A stretch of 64,000 nucleotides of DNA, from positions 1 through 64,000 of the forward strand of contig NZ_RBCI01000012.1 of assembly GCF_003628535.1 (NCBI RefSeq). Reading direction: 5' to 3'. Origin of the DNA: Flavisolibacter nicotianae (GTDB lineage: Bacteria > Bacteroidota > Bacteroidia > Chitinophagales > Chitinophagaceae). The notes below the pieces were generated by a model that worked only from the letters and a program-made list of their open reading frames with translations, was not told the DNA's origin and did no database searches. The translations under genes and the position numbers were made by a program. Of the stretch, positions 1 to 8,189 are shown piece after piece. The number at the start of each line of letters is the position of its first letter. Within the stretch, counting starts at the first letter, position 1.

Positions 1-130
1 CAGTTGCTTTCCACAACAGCGGCTGAAATGCTACTATGAAATTGAAGAACAATTAGTTTACTTTATAACTTTATTCTAAGACAGAACTGCCAATATCGCT
101 GCTGCGGAAAGCAGTTCGACGTTGGCCAAA
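1..130 (+). other. attC-like cassette site, left part outside window
   Basis: The sequence GCTTTCCACAACAGCGG near the edge pairs imperfectly with CGCTGCTGCGGAAAGC at about 97-112, and the site closes with the R'-type box CGTTGGCC at 120-127. The opening R'' box lies before base 1. By comparison with the other sites in this window it is the 3' recombination site of a cassette that lies upstream. Confidence 0.6.
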
Positions 131-153
131 ACCCTATGGGTACAGTCAAGCCA

Positions 154-285
154 ATGCACGTTTTCTTGCTTTATCCTGCTTTCCCTTATTGGACGACTTA
201 CAGCAAGAGCAGTTCCTACAGCCAGGTAGATATGAAGGTTCCGACAGTGCAAGAGGCGAGGGCATCGGCCAACACCAGCTTTTGA
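154..285 (+). CDS. short hypothetical ORF of the first complete cassette
   Basis: A 43-codon ORF runs from ATG at 154 to a TGA at 283-285 that lies inside the following attC-like site. Termination inside attC is common for integron cassette ORFs. The protein has a hydrophobic start (MHVFLLYPAFPYW) and no recognisable domain. The cassette (121-~273) is only about 150 bp before its attC, so it may equally be a non-coding cassette. A longer frame at 189-404 crosses the whole palindrome and is not credible. Confidence 0.2.
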   Translation: MHVFLLYPAFPYWTTYSKSSSYSQVDMKVPTVQEARASANTSF

Positions 286-400
286 CAGGAGCGGCAGCAG
301 TACCAGGGCTGGGCATTGGAAATGCTATTGGGCTGCACTACATTCGTGCAGCAATGAATCACCAAGGACCGCTCCTGTCAAAAGCTGCGGTCCGTTGTGT
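267..400 (+). other. attC-like cassette site
   Basis: R'' is GGCCAAC (267-273), the reverse complement of GTTGGCC that starts the same cassette at 121. An 18-bp perfect inverted repeat follows (277-294 with 369-386). The site ends at the R' box GTTGTGTG (394). It is the cleanest hairpin of all the sites seen. Confidence 0.85.
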
Positions 401-444
401 GTAATTCTTCAAACTCCAACGACTGAAGCTTTAATCGAGACTCA

Positions 445-981
445 ATGAAAATAATTCTCATTTTTGCTATGTTTGTTTTATTCGGGTGCAATAATGATTC
501 TAAAACGGGTTCACCAACAAAGTCAGTTAACTACTTATCACATTCACAAAGCCGAATCCAAGCACTCGTTGATAGCTTTCGGACAGAATATAATATTGGT
601 GTAGGTATATCGAAAGACAGTATAATCAATAAATACAATGAAAAATTCTTTGATTATCTATCAGAAGATATCGTTGACAGTGTTGAAGTGCATGTAGACA
701 CTGTAATAATAAATGGCTTAGCTGTTACGACTGAACTTCATAGTAATAATGATATTGCATTTCAGTATACTTTGAATTTCAAAAGGGATATGCCAAGTCG
801 CTGGGATTCAATTTTCCAATTTATGAAGGGATTAAAGCCAGGTAGTGATATTTTAGTGAACTTTCAGTATATGGGTTCACACCTGTTAGGTAATCCCAAC
901 GACACTTCACGTACGACAATAAAAATTTATGCTTTCCCGCTTCCAATTTCTTTTAAACCAAAAGCAGTCTGGAATAAATAG
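445..981 (+). CDS. cassette-borne lipoprotein of unknown function
   Basis: 178 residues with a classic lipoprotein signal peptide: MKIILIFAMFVLFGC, lipobox Cys at residue 15, followed by NND. The mature part is mixed alpha/beta and polar, with no recognised domain. The gene is alone in a cassette whose first bases GTTGTGTGT (394) match the R'' box ACACACAAC (986) just after its TAG. It starts about 50 bp after the upstream R' box, a spacing shared by most genes of the arrays. The function cannot be inferred; an envelope location is likely from the signal. Confidence 0.75.
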   Translation: MKIILIFAMFVLFGCNNDSKTGSPTKSVNYLSHSQSRIQALVDSFRTEYNIGVGISKDSIINKYNEKFFDYLSEDIVDSVEVHVDTVIINGLAVTTELHSNNDIAFQYTLNFKRDMPSRWDSIFQFMKGLKPGSDILVNFQYMGSHLLGNPNDTSRTTIKIYAFPLPISFKPKAVWNK

Positions 982-985
982 AACT

Positions 986-1123
986 ACACACAACAGCAGC
1001 TTTTGGCAATAGTGGCTTGCCCGCATGGGCTGAACCAAATATCTTTTTTCAGCTTTTGTGCAATAGTGAGGCTGAATATAAATGAATGCCACTACTGCCT
1101 AAAGCTTTAAAACGTTAGCATCA
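986..1123 (+). other. attC-like cassette site
   Basis: R'' is ACACACAAC (986-994), a 9-bp reverse complement of the start of its own cassette at 394. The inner arms AGCAGCTTTTGGCAATAGTGGC and GCCACTACTGCCTAAAGCTTT pair with a few bulges. R' is CGTTAGCA at 1113-1120. Confidence 0.8.
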
Positions 1124-1150
1124 AACCAGTAAAAACGCTTATCCGCAAAT

Positions 1151-1558
1151 ATGAAATTTCTCTGTCTGGATATATCAATTAATGATGACGAATTCGGATG
1201 TAATATTTCATTTTCTGAAAATCGAGACGAGTATAATGAGGAGGATTCCGCGGTTCTCCGAAAAATGACGCCAAGTGAAGGTGCAGGGTCAATTGGCAAG
1301 TATATTATGCTTCAGAGAAGCTATCCAGAAGATGAATTTGAAAAGGATTATTATTATTTTGAAACAAGTGACGAAACGGGATCGGGAGAATTGCAAAATT
1401 TTAGAATCGAGCTACATCCGGAGAGATTTTTATTGTATCGGGACAATCATATATACGACATAGAGATCAAACCGTCGAAAAATGAGTTCACCCAGTTGAA
1501 AACGGTCTTGAAGAAAATTGTAAATGACCGCGGAGAGCTTATTATCCATAATCAGTAA
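1151..1558 (+). CDS. cassette-borne hypothetical protein
   Basis: 135 residues, acidic (many Asp and Glu), soluble, without signal peptide or membrane segment. It starts 37 bp after the R' box at 1114, like the other cassette genes. No family is recognised. The 3' site of this cassette is degenerate (about 1640-1777), so this is probably the last, ageing cassette of the first array. An overlapping frame at 1275-1463 is a shadow. Confidence 0.6.
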   Translation: MKFLCLDISINDDEFGCNISFSENRDEYNEEDSAVLRKMTPSEGAGSIGKYIMLQRSYPEDEFEKDYYYFETSDETGSGELQNFRIELHPERFLLYRDNHIYDIEIKPSKNEFTQLKTVLKKIVNDRGELIIHNQ

Positions 1559-1639
1559 TATTTCAGAATAGGAAGTTTAAAACACGGTCCGGCTACGGTC
1601 GGTTGAGAGTATATCATTTGACGGCGACCTTACTGTCCG

Positions 1640-1777
1640 CTGCCAACTAAGACTTGCCAAAATAGCGGCGAGACGAATTGAGTTGAGGCTGACGAACAAT
1701 CTGTAAACACAATGTCTTAATTTAACGCTTGAGCTGCCAGTACCGCAGTTGAGGAAGGACTTTGGCGTATTAGGCAG
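1640..1777 (+). other. degenerate attC-like site, end of array 1
   Basis: CTGCCAAC at 1640-1647 and TTAGGCAG at 1770-1777 form the outer arms. The inner arms pair only partly, but an internal stretch GTTGAGGCTGACGAACAATC resembles the loop side of other sites. The R'' box does not match the start of the cassette at 1114 (GTTAGCATC), so the site is mutated or hybrid. Integron-like structure ends here on the left side. Confidence 0.4.
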
Positions 1778-1792
1778 ACAAAAAATATTGCA

Positions 1793-2341
1793 GTGACGCT
1801 CGACACAGCCGAATACCACCAGTACATAAGTACACACCTCGGACTGTTGTACTTTGTAGGACTCAGGGAACACATTATTCCTGCGAAGGCAAGTTTTACG
1901 GCTTTTCTCGACTACCATTCTGACCGAAAGTTTCGCTGTCGGGAAGCATTTTATCGAAACATGGGAGAGCTGTTGGACACTTACATCAGGGAAAACCAGG
2001 AAAGGCTCACAGAAGCAGACCTGCAGATTCTCAATAACTTCCGCAGGAGCATCCAAGGCGATTTCGTCATCCTGAGGTGCTTGAGCAAGCATGCGGTCTT
2101 TATGGATACAAATAGTAGCTCCGTTTACGCGGTGAAAGCCTTGTCAGACCCATTCCCGGTCTTTTTCAGCACCTTTCCGGCTTTGTGCAGGACCACGCTT
2201 GTTCCATACGCAAACAAGATCATTTACGACGGCTTTCTTCAGCCGTACGACGTCTTGTTGGGCCCAGGAATCAAAAGAAGCCTGGAAGGTGATTATCGGG
2301 AAGCAAGGGCCAATAAAGCCATTACCACCGAGATCCTCTGA
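1793..2341 (+). CDS. conserved-looking hypothetical protein
   Basis: 182 residues from a GTG at 1793; no ATG start is available near the N-terminus. The protein is soluble with aromatic and basic stretches (HLGLLYFVGLRE, KFRCREAFYRN) and appears to be a compact single domain. No family is recognised. It directly follows the degenerate attC-like site at 1640-1777 but has no attC of its own downstream, so it is probably outside the array. The start is uncertain. Confidence 0.5.
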   Translation: MTLDTAEYHQYISTHLGLLYFVGLREHIIPAKASFTAFLDYHSDRKFRCREAFYRNMGELLDTYIRENQERLTEADLQILNNFRRSIQGDFVILRCLSKHAVFMDTNSSSVYAVKALSDPFPVFFSTFPALCRTTLVPYANKIIYDGFLQPYDVLLGPGIKRSLEGDYREARANKAITTEIL

Positions 2342-2502
2342 GCGGCTGCCATGACAGCTGCTTACTGGAAAGCTGGCTGAATGGTCCACCATTCAGCTGG
2401 CGAACAAGCGGTAAAAAGTATAATTTTATAGGGCAATGGAGCTGCCGGTGCCGCCCCTTCCGACGGCGGCAGCCCTTATTCAAAAGTAAAACCTGCATTC
2501 TC

Positions 2503-2925
2503 ATGACCCAGGTTCCACAAGAGACGGTTCAGGAAATTGCCGACTGGTTGGAGTGCGGCTTCCGGGTTTTTCTTCACCGCGAGACCCATAAATTGATCAC
2601 TTATCCAAACGAAGACAGGTGCGCAAGCTTTGAACCCTCCATGTGGAAAAAGGAAATCCAGGCTATCAGAAAGGAGAGGGAGAAATACCTTGAAATTGAG
2701 GGTATGGAGCCACATGAATCCTTTCGGGTGATGGAAGATTTTATTTCCACCCTTAACGATCTGCCATTAAAGGACAGGCTTTTAAGAGCGATTGATCAAA
2801 AAAAACCTTTTGCTCACTTCAAGGCGCAGATTGATGGCGCTGGCGTTTACCGGGAAAGGTGGTTCCAGTTCCGAGACCGAAAAATGAGGGAGTGGGTCGG
2901 GGAGCAAATGGAAGTGATGCATTAA
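2503..2925 (+). CDS. UPF0158 family protein
   Basis: 140 residues. The central and C-terminal pattern MEPHESFRVMEDFISTL, then RLLRAIDQKKPFAHFKAQ, then ERWFQFRD, is the hallmark of the UPF0158 family (function unknown, small soluble proteins). The length fits the family. It is not bracketed by attC-like sites and probably belongs to the chromosome between array 1 and the integrase island. No operon partner is visible; the preceding gene ends 160 bp upstream. Confidence 0.75.
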   Translation: MTQVPQETVQEIADWLECGFRVFLHRETHKLITYPNEDRCASFEPSMWKKEIQAIRKEREKYLEIEGMEPHESFRVMEDFISTLNDLPLKDRLLRAIDQKKPFAHFKAQIDGAGVYRERWFQFRDRKMREWVGEQMEVMH

Positions 2926-3581
2926 CCAGGCGTACTACACACGTCTGTCATAAATACCGGCAGTTACAAGACAATACCATTGCAAAGTTTTATCGGAAAG
3001 TGAAATAATTTGAGTGGGCCTGGAGGAACTTAAGGCCCAGCCTTCTGATATGGGTGAGAGTTTACAGTAAACGCAAAAGAGCTTTGCGAGTTTCGATCTG
3101 TCAGAGTTGTCGTTTAGTTAGTTGTTAAGCCATACTGAAGGAAAGCATTGCCTCTGCTCACTTTTTTTCAATTCTATTACAAACAGTAAGTTCACTTTTA
3201 CCAGTAAAGCGGCGTTGTTTTCTTACCTTTATAGCACGATTTACAGTAACCTGGAAAAGGGACTCAATCGGGACTCAAAAAGCTAAGTTTCTCTATATTA
3301 TTGATAGGAAACTGATTATGGAGTAGGGGTAAATCCCTCAGTCTCCGCACTTTTATTTGCAAAAGCCTGCAATTCGCTGAATTCCATGCTTTTTTAGTTG
3401 ATGAAAAATGCAGATAACTGCAAATTCCTGCAAAGTACACCACTTTTTTGGTGTACTTTCAGAGACCAGAAAAGTGGTTCCCGAACCCCCCGGTCTTCAA
3501 CTTGCCGCGCTTTGCTTCTTATTGCACGTCTAAAAGTACACCCAGCAAAAGAGTTTTACACCGTCATTAAAACTTGATGAT
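2926..3581. other. intergenic region with tRNA/tmRNA-like 3' end (possible att)
   Basis: No gene is seen here. At 3321-3350 the sequence GAGTAGGGGTAAATCCCTC followed by AGTCTCCGCAC looks like the T-arm and acceptor strand of a tRNA or tmRNA 3' end, lying 230 bp before an integrase gene. Such duplicated 3' ends are typical attachment sites of integrase-encoding islands. The rest of a tRNA or tmRNA is not present upstream, so it would be an att remnant. This is an inference from resemblance only. Confidence 0.3.
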
Positions 3582-4790
3582 ATGCTGGAGTTATTAACCG
3601 TTCGTTTTTCGTTTCTCTGTCGTACAACCCGCACCAATGCAGAAGGCAATAGTGCCCTGGTGCTTCGTGTCACCTGGAACAGGGAACGCAGGGATATTTT
3701 TACCGGACTTTATTGTCACAAGGACCAATGGAATCCCAAAGCCGGCAGACTTCACCGGCTGAACAAACAAACCAATGTTTTCAATGACAATTTGGATGCG
3801 ATCCAACGCAGTGCACACGAGGCCTTCAACCAGCTGAAGTATTCCGGTTTTGCGTTTACCATCGATGAACTGGTGAGTAAAATAAAAGGAGAGGACGAAA
3901 AGCCCGAGCTGTTGATGGACTATCTGGAACAGGAAAAGGAGAACCTTCGCAAACGAAGGGGGGTAGATATCACACCGGCCACCTATGACAAGTACCGGCG
4001 GAGCGCCACCCATGTGCAGCAATTTCTGTTTACTGAATACAAGATCAAAAACTATCCCCTCGCCCGCATTGACGGCCTCTTCCTGGAACGTTACTTTCAA
4101 TACCTGAAAGGAACAAAAAAGATCTCGCACAATGTGGCGGTAAAATACCTCACCTTTTTTAAAACCGTTTTAATGCCGGCCATTCGGGGTGGGACCGTTA
4201 AATCGGATCCGTTTCGCCAAGTGAAGTTTCGGAAGAAGCCTGTACCAAAAGATTTTTTGACAAACGAGGAAATTTCATTTTTAAAAGCCGTGGCACTAAC
4301 GCCAGAACTGGACCGAATCCGCAATATCTTTTTGTTTGCCTGTTATACCGGACTTGCCTATTGCGATATCAAGCAGTTATCACGGTTGCATATTATCAGG
4401 GATGATGATGAGAATTATCATATTCGAAAATGTCGCCAGAAAACAGGGCAGGAAAGTATCATTCCCTTACTTCCGGTAGCCATCACTATTTTGCAGAAGT
4501 ACAGCATAACAGGTGATTTCAGGGATTTTCGGTGGCGGGTCTCTTCGAATCAGAAGATGAATCAACGCCTGAAGCTTATCGGTGAAAAAGCAGGGATCGC
4601 AAAACCGCTGCATATGCACCTCGCCCGGCACACATTTGCCACCACAGTTACCTTGTCGAACGGTATACCCATTGAAACGGTCAGCCGCATGCTGGGGCAT
4701 GCCTCTCTAACCCAGACGCAGCACTATGCAAAAATCATTGCGACCAAGATTAAAGCGGATATGAGCCGGATAAAAGCTTTGTTCAGTTAA
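3582..4790 (+). CDS. Bacteroidota-type site-specific tyrosine integrase
   Basis: 402 residues. An N-terminal arm-binding region (1-~95) is followed by a phage_int_SAM_5-like core-binding domain (~100-205) and a catalytic domain. Visible catalytic residues are H346-x-x-R349 in HLARH and the nucleophile Y382 in TQHYAKI. The first catalytic-Arg region reads TGLAYCD, with Ala at the usual Arg position, which is common in this Bacteroidota family. These enzymes integrate and excise conjugative or mobilisable elements. It is followed by an excisionase-like HTH gene (4939) and lies next to a tRNA/tmRNA-like end, forming a small island. It is not similar in domain layout to the integron-type recombinase at 6890. 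Confidence 0.9.
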   Translation: MLELLTVRFSFLCRTTRTNAEGNSALVLRVTWNRERRDIFTGLYCHKDQWNPKAGRLHRLNKQTNVFNDNLDAIQRSAHEAFNQLKYSGFAFTIDELVSKIKGEDEKPELLMDYLEQEKENLRKRRGVDITPATYDKYRRSATHVQQFLFTEYKIKNYPLARIDGLFLERYFQYLKGTKKISHNVAVKYLTFFKTVLMPAIRGGTVKSDPFRQVKFRKKPVPKDFLTNEEISFLKAVALTPELDRIRNIFLFACYTGLAYCDIKQLSRLHIIRDDDENYHIRKCRQKTGQESIIPLLPVAITILQKYSITGDFRDFRWRVSSNQKMNQRLKLIGEKAGIAKPLHMHLARHTFATTVTLSNGIPIETVSRMLGHASLTQTQHYAKIIATKIKADMSRIKALFS

Positions 4791-4938
4791 AATCTTTGCA
4801 CAATGGTGTTTGAACGTAAAATGGAGTTTGGGTGCGGGTGTCGGAGGAAATCATTGCGTGAAGTCATTTACGCATTGCATGTAAGAAATTGCTCATCACC
4901 TAAAGCATTGGTATGATTGCGAATACAAACCGCAACCA

Positions 4939-5238
4939 ATGGCACAGAGTTATGAAATTCTACAAAAGCGCTATCCTGAACTCGTTGAGTTCTTCCAGGA
5001 ATTGATTTTGGAGATTCAGCAAACGAGGCGTCCTGCAGAAGAGACCATTTTGGATGATGTCGAACTGCGTTCAATGCTCAACGTATCAAAGCGTACGACG
5101 GCAACCTGGAGACAGGAGGGTTTAATTAAACATTCACGCCTGATGGGAAAAATTTATTACAAGCTCTCTGACGTACTGGCTGCGATTGAAAAAAATGCTA
5201 TTCCTGCCAAAAAGAACCAAATAAGGATCAAGTTATAA
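4939..5238 (+). CDS. helix-turn-helix (excisionase-like, HTH_17) protein
   Basis: 99 residues. The C-terminal half carries a MerR/excisionase-type winged HTH: DDVELRSMLNVSKRT, TWRQEGLIKHSRLMGKIYYK, SDVLAAIEK. The N-terminal part is helical. In Bacteroidota mobile elements such genes lie beside the SAM_5 integrase and are thought to help excision or regulate it; here it starts 148 bp after the integrase stop. The DNA target is unknown. An alternative reading as a plain repressor cannot be excluded. Confidence 0.8.
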   Translation: MAQSYEILQKRYPELVEFFQELILEIQQTRRPAEETILDDVELRSMLNVSKRTTATWRQEGLIKHSRLMGKIYYKLSDVLAAIEKNAIPAKKNQIRIKL

Positions 5239-5315
5239 TCTGCAAAAATGTACTGCGAGGCGAACTTTTAAACTGGTGTGATGGGATGTTAGTATCTAAA
5301 TTTTAAAACTATTAT

Positions 5316-5729
5316 ATGCATGAAGATCTAAAAACCTACACTGCTGGGCGGAAATGTCGCCACTGCGGTACGCCGATCGCGGATCAGGCGCACGGGGCCA
5401 CCGAGTTTTGCCCCAGAACGGTGCTTGTGGATGGCAGGGTGCGCAGCTGCCGCGATGATTATCACAATGCGCAGCGAAGCGAGGCTGACCAGCCATATCT
5501 CCAACTGGTGGCCTATCAAAAGCAAACCTCCCGCGCCCTGGCCATTTTAAAAAAAGCCAAAGGAGAGCGGGTGCGGGTGGACGACCTGAACCAATACGGC
5601 ATTGCCCTGTACCGGGCGGTGGAAACGGGGCTTTCCGCCGGCCGTCCGTTCTTTTCCTTTCTGCATCACCAGGTCCACCAGCTGGATGACGACACCTTTC
5701 AAATCATTGATCATGTATACACCCGTTGA
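5316..5729 (+). CDS. small zinc-ribbon protein, hypothetical
   Basis: 137 residues. The N-terminus has CRHCG (Cys 14 and 17) followed by a second Cys pair (TEFCPRT and VRSCRDD), consistent with a Zn-binding module. The rest is helical and of unknown function. It overlaps the next gene by 17 bp (start at 5713), indicating translational coupling. It belongs to the short island that begins with the integrase at 3582. Local GC content is higher than in the cassette arrays. Confidence 0.6.
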   Translation: MHEDLKTYTAGRKCRHCGTPIADQAHGATEFCPRTVLVDGRVRSCRDDYHNAQRSEADQPYLQLVAYQKQTSRALAILKKAKGERVRVDDLNQYGIALYRAVETGLSAGRPFFSFLHHQVHQLDDDTFQIIDHVYTR

Positions 5730-5889
5730 CAACACACCGTTTCTGGACTTTATCGCTGGCAGGACCGGCGAACTCCAACGCCTGCAACGGGCCAACACCC
5801 TGCTGTGGGTGAGCCTGGGCGTGACAGTGACCATCACTCTTCTTGTGTTCGTTCATATAAAGCAACAGGCGAAAGAAGAAAAGCACTAA
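5713..5889 (+). CDS. small single-pass membrane protein
   Basis: 58 residues from ATG at 5713, overlapping the end of the zinc-ribbon gene by 17 bp. It has a polar N-terminus (MYTPVDNTPFLDF), a short amphipathic helix and one membrane segment (LLWVSLGVTVTITLLVFVHI), then a charged tail KQQAKEEKH. A longer frame starting at 5602 is only an upstream extension. Function unknown; the coupling suggests it works with the zinc-ribbon protein. A terminator-like hairpin follows at 5944. Confidence 0.5.
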   Translation: MYTPVDNTPFLDFIAGRTGELQRLQRANTLLWVSLGVTVTITLLVFVHIKQQAKEEKH

Positions 5890-5943
5890 GCCAGTCCACC
5901 TCAGTCAATCGAGCGTTTGGCACATCCGCTGTGTGCAACGTCA

Positions 5944-5970
5944 AAGCCTCAGGATAACGAAGGCTTTTTT
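5944..5970 (+). terminator. rho-independent terminator-like hairpin
   Basis: AAGCCT (5944-5949) pairs with AGGCTT (5961-5966), followed by a T run. It lies 55 bp after the small membrane protein gene and would end that operon. Confidence 0.5.
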
Positions 5971-6060
5971 GCTGTCTGCGGGTACAACGCAAACAAAGCC
6001 TGAAGCAAAATGTGCTGGACAAAGAGTGCCAAATCAATTGGCATTACCCGGTCGTTCAAT

Positions 6061-6570
6061 TGTATTTAATTGAAGGAAGAAGGAGCAAAGGAAAAGCGGT
6101 TTTGCACAAAAGCAAACGCGTGTAAACCTCTAAGAACAGGCGGTTACCGGTAAAGACAGGTGGGTTCACCTGTTTACGCAAAACGGATTTGGTGTTTTTG
6201 CGTGTAAACCGGCAACTGACAGCTGACCAAAAACCCTAAAACCTGCACTGGCCGCATTTTTCCGGGTGTTGTGGTGCGTTTTTCGGTGTTAACCGGGAAG
6301 AACAGGCGTTTTTCATCATTGCCACAAGTAAGGACATGTTAACCAGGAAAATGACCTTGCTGCCAACCCAATACACAGTCCTGAAAAAGCAGCATGGAAA
6401 GACCTTTTGCAGCTTAGCCTGCTCAGCGCGTTAATGCAGGAAAACAGGGCGGTTCTGTAGGTCGCAACCGAAAAACCGGTGACATTTTGTTGCTCCGTTT
6501 CGCCTGTCTTTTCAAAAACCGATAATGACCTTGACGATCCCAAACGCGTTTCCATCGACCGGAACTTGCG
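6061..6570. other. gene-poor, hairpin-rich region before the integron-type recombinase
   Basis: No convincing gene is seen. A strong hairpin (GTAAAGACAGGTG / CACCTGTTTAC, 6150-6176) is followed at once by a second one (ACGCAAAA / TTTTTGCGT, 6176-6203). The motif CGTGTAAACC occurs at about 6118 and 6201, and AAGAACAGGCG at about 6133 and 6299. These could be regulatory or replication/transfer-related structures upstream of the recombinase module; nothing in the sequence decides. Confidence 0.35.
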
Positions 6571-6573
6571 GAA

Positions 6574-6948
6574 ATGCTGTGCGAAACACGGCAGTGGGTT
6601 CCTTTTATCCCCCAAAAAGGGTATTTTCTGATGAGGCTTGGCGAAATAGATTTGTTCTTGCCTGTACTGCATGGTGCACCAGCCGCTTGCTGCGTTTCCT
6701 TGCCTGTGAGTGAGGAAGAGCAGCGCTTTGCCCAAAGCGCGGTTTTCATCCGTGTAAAACACAGGTTTGTGACTGATGCCTTTGGCTGTCAGGGGCAATC
6801 AACGGCACATAAGCAGAGCAGGACAGAAGAAGGTTTATTTTGCAAGTGGTACCCAGAGACAACGCCGCGACAGACCAAACCGTCAGCATATGGCTACCGT
6901 TTCCCTTCACCCACTTTACCACCGCGGCAAAGAAACCATTGCCATTGA
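6574..6948 (+). CDS. possible short ORF preceding the recombinase
   Basis: 124 codons; the first ~70 (KGYFLMRLGEID ... PVSEEEQRFAQ) look protein-like. A degenerate counterpart is readable in pieces before the recombinase remnant at 58.9 kb (KGVFPGWVGQDTF around 58612, and a PVTEA-QRFA piece around 58783). The same small gene may therefore have preceded both recombinases. The last 59 bp overlap the recombinase gene in another frame, so the true 3' end may be earlier. Function unknown. Confidence 0.3.
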   Translation: MLCETRQWVPFIPQKGYFLMRLGEIDLFLPVLHGAPAACCVSLPVSEEEQRFAQSAVFIRVKHRFVTDAFGCQGQSTAHKQSRTEEGLFCKWYPETTPRQTKPSAYGYRFPSPTLPPRQRNHCH

Positions 6949-8116
6949 GGCACCCAAAATCGGAGAGCTCAACGACGCTATCCGAAAGCTTGCCGGTGTC
7001 AAGTGGAGTGGGACCCACCGCGTGTGGTACATGCCTTGGGGCAAAGCTTCGTACGATGCCGTTGTGACTGCCCTGCGTCCGCTAGCCGAAATCGACTACC
7101 ATGCACTGGCGCAGTATCTCGCAAGAAAAAATGTCGTCCAGGAAAGCCTTGTAGCGTCGAAGGATACCGCTAGAAAACAGAAAGGCAAAGAGAAGTCCTG
7201 TTTCTCCCGTACCCTGCCGGCTCATACACCCGCCTGGCACCTCAGTGAAGAAAATCTAGCAGCACTTAACCACTTTGTTCAGGAGCTGAAACTGCGGGCC
7301 TATAGTCCTAGCACCATTCGAACCTACCGAAGTGAGTTTTTGCAACTGCTGCAACTGCTGAAATCAAAACCAGCCAATGAACTAACGCCGGATGATCTTC
7401 GCCGCTACATGGTCTATGCCATGGAAAAGGAGGGCATCAGCGAGGCCTCAGCCCACAGCAGGCTCAATGCCCTGAAGTTTTACTTTGAACAGGTGCTGCG
7501 TCGCGAAAAGTTCTTTTGGGAGATTCCGCGTCCGAAGAAACCACACCTACTGCCTAAAGTGCTCAGTGAGCGGGAACTGGAACGGATGTTCTCCGCTATT
7601 TACAACATCAAGCATAAGGCGCTACTGTTTACCGCCTACAGTGCTGGCCTGCGGGTCTCAGAAGTAGTGAATCTAAAGATTGCCGATGTGGACAGCGGCC
7701 GCATGCAGATCCGAATCGAACAGGCAAAGGGCAAAAAGGACCGCTATGTAGGCCTTAGCGTATTGCTCCTGGACGTGCTGAGGGCCTATCTGAAAAAAGC
7801 AAAGCCCCGGCCCCAGCTCTATTTGTTTGAAGGAGACCGACCAGGAGATCCTTACTCCGCACGCAGTGCTCAACTGATCTTTCATCAGGCAAGGCAAAAG
7901 GCAGGCATTCAAAAGCGGGTGAGCTTTCATGTACTCCGGCACAGCTTTGCCACACACCTGCTGGAAAAAGGCATTGACATCCGCTACATCAAGGACCTGC
8001 TGGGACACTTTAGCATCAAAACCACCGAGCGGTATTTGCATGTGAAGAAAGAAGAGCTCATCACCATCGTCAACCCTTTGGACGCGCTGTATGCCGGCAA
8101 AAGCTGGGAGGGGTAA
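6890..8116 (+). CDS. integron-type/XerC-like tyrosine recombinase (putative cassette integrase)
   Basis: 408 residues from ATG at 6890; an upstream extension to 6776 looks non-coding. An N-terminal domain (1-~85, VSLHPLYHRGKE ... WYMPW) typical of Bacteroidota 'recombinase/integron integrase' proteins precedes a SAM-like core-binding domain (~120-205) and the catalytic domain. The full tyrosine-recombinase set is visible: R255 (AGLRVSE), H347-x-x-R350 (HVLRH), H373 (LGHF) and Y382 (RYLHV). The C-terminus NPLDALY resembles the SPLDAL end of IntI. The extra ~30-residue segment that IntI proteins carry before the HxxR box is absent. The gene lies 105 bp upstream of the first cassette and reads toward the array, as in reverse integrons. 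It is the best candidate for the enzyme that built the arrays; XerC/D-type housekeeping activity is the alternative. Confidence 0.85.
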   Translation: MATVSLHPLYHRGKETIAIEAPKIGELNDAIRKLAGVKWSGTHRVWYMPWGKASYDAVVTALRPLAEIDYHALAQYLARKNVVQESLVASKDTARKQKGKEKSCFSRTLPAHTPAWHLSEENLAALNHFVQELKLRAYSPSTIRTYRSEFLQLLQLLKSKPANELTPDDLRRYMVYAMEKEGISEASAHSRLNALKFYFEQVLRREKFFWEIPRPKKPHLLPKVLSERELERMFSAIYNIKHKALLFTAYSAGLRVSEVVNLKIADVDSGRMQIRIEQAKGKKDRYVGLSVLLLDVLRAYLKKAKPRPQLYLFEGDRPGDPYSARSAQLIFHQARQKAGIQKRVSFHVLRHSFATHLLEKGIDIRYIKDLLGHFSIKTTERYLHVKKEELITIVNPLDALYAGKSWEG

Positions 8117-8189
8117 GTTGGATAAACGAAACGGCAGAAAAAATAAAACGAAAGGGGCAAGTGATGAAACTGAACAGCTTAGGAAAATT

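Noticed and set aside
189-404. 71-codon ORF (MDDLQQEQ...)
   Set aside because: It reads straight through the 18-bp perfect palindrome of an attC-like site, so its length is an artefact.
6776-6889. N-terminal extension of the recombinase to 6776
   Set aside because: The 38 extra residues are low-complexity and basic, and the family-like start MATVSLHPLYHRGKE begins at 6890.
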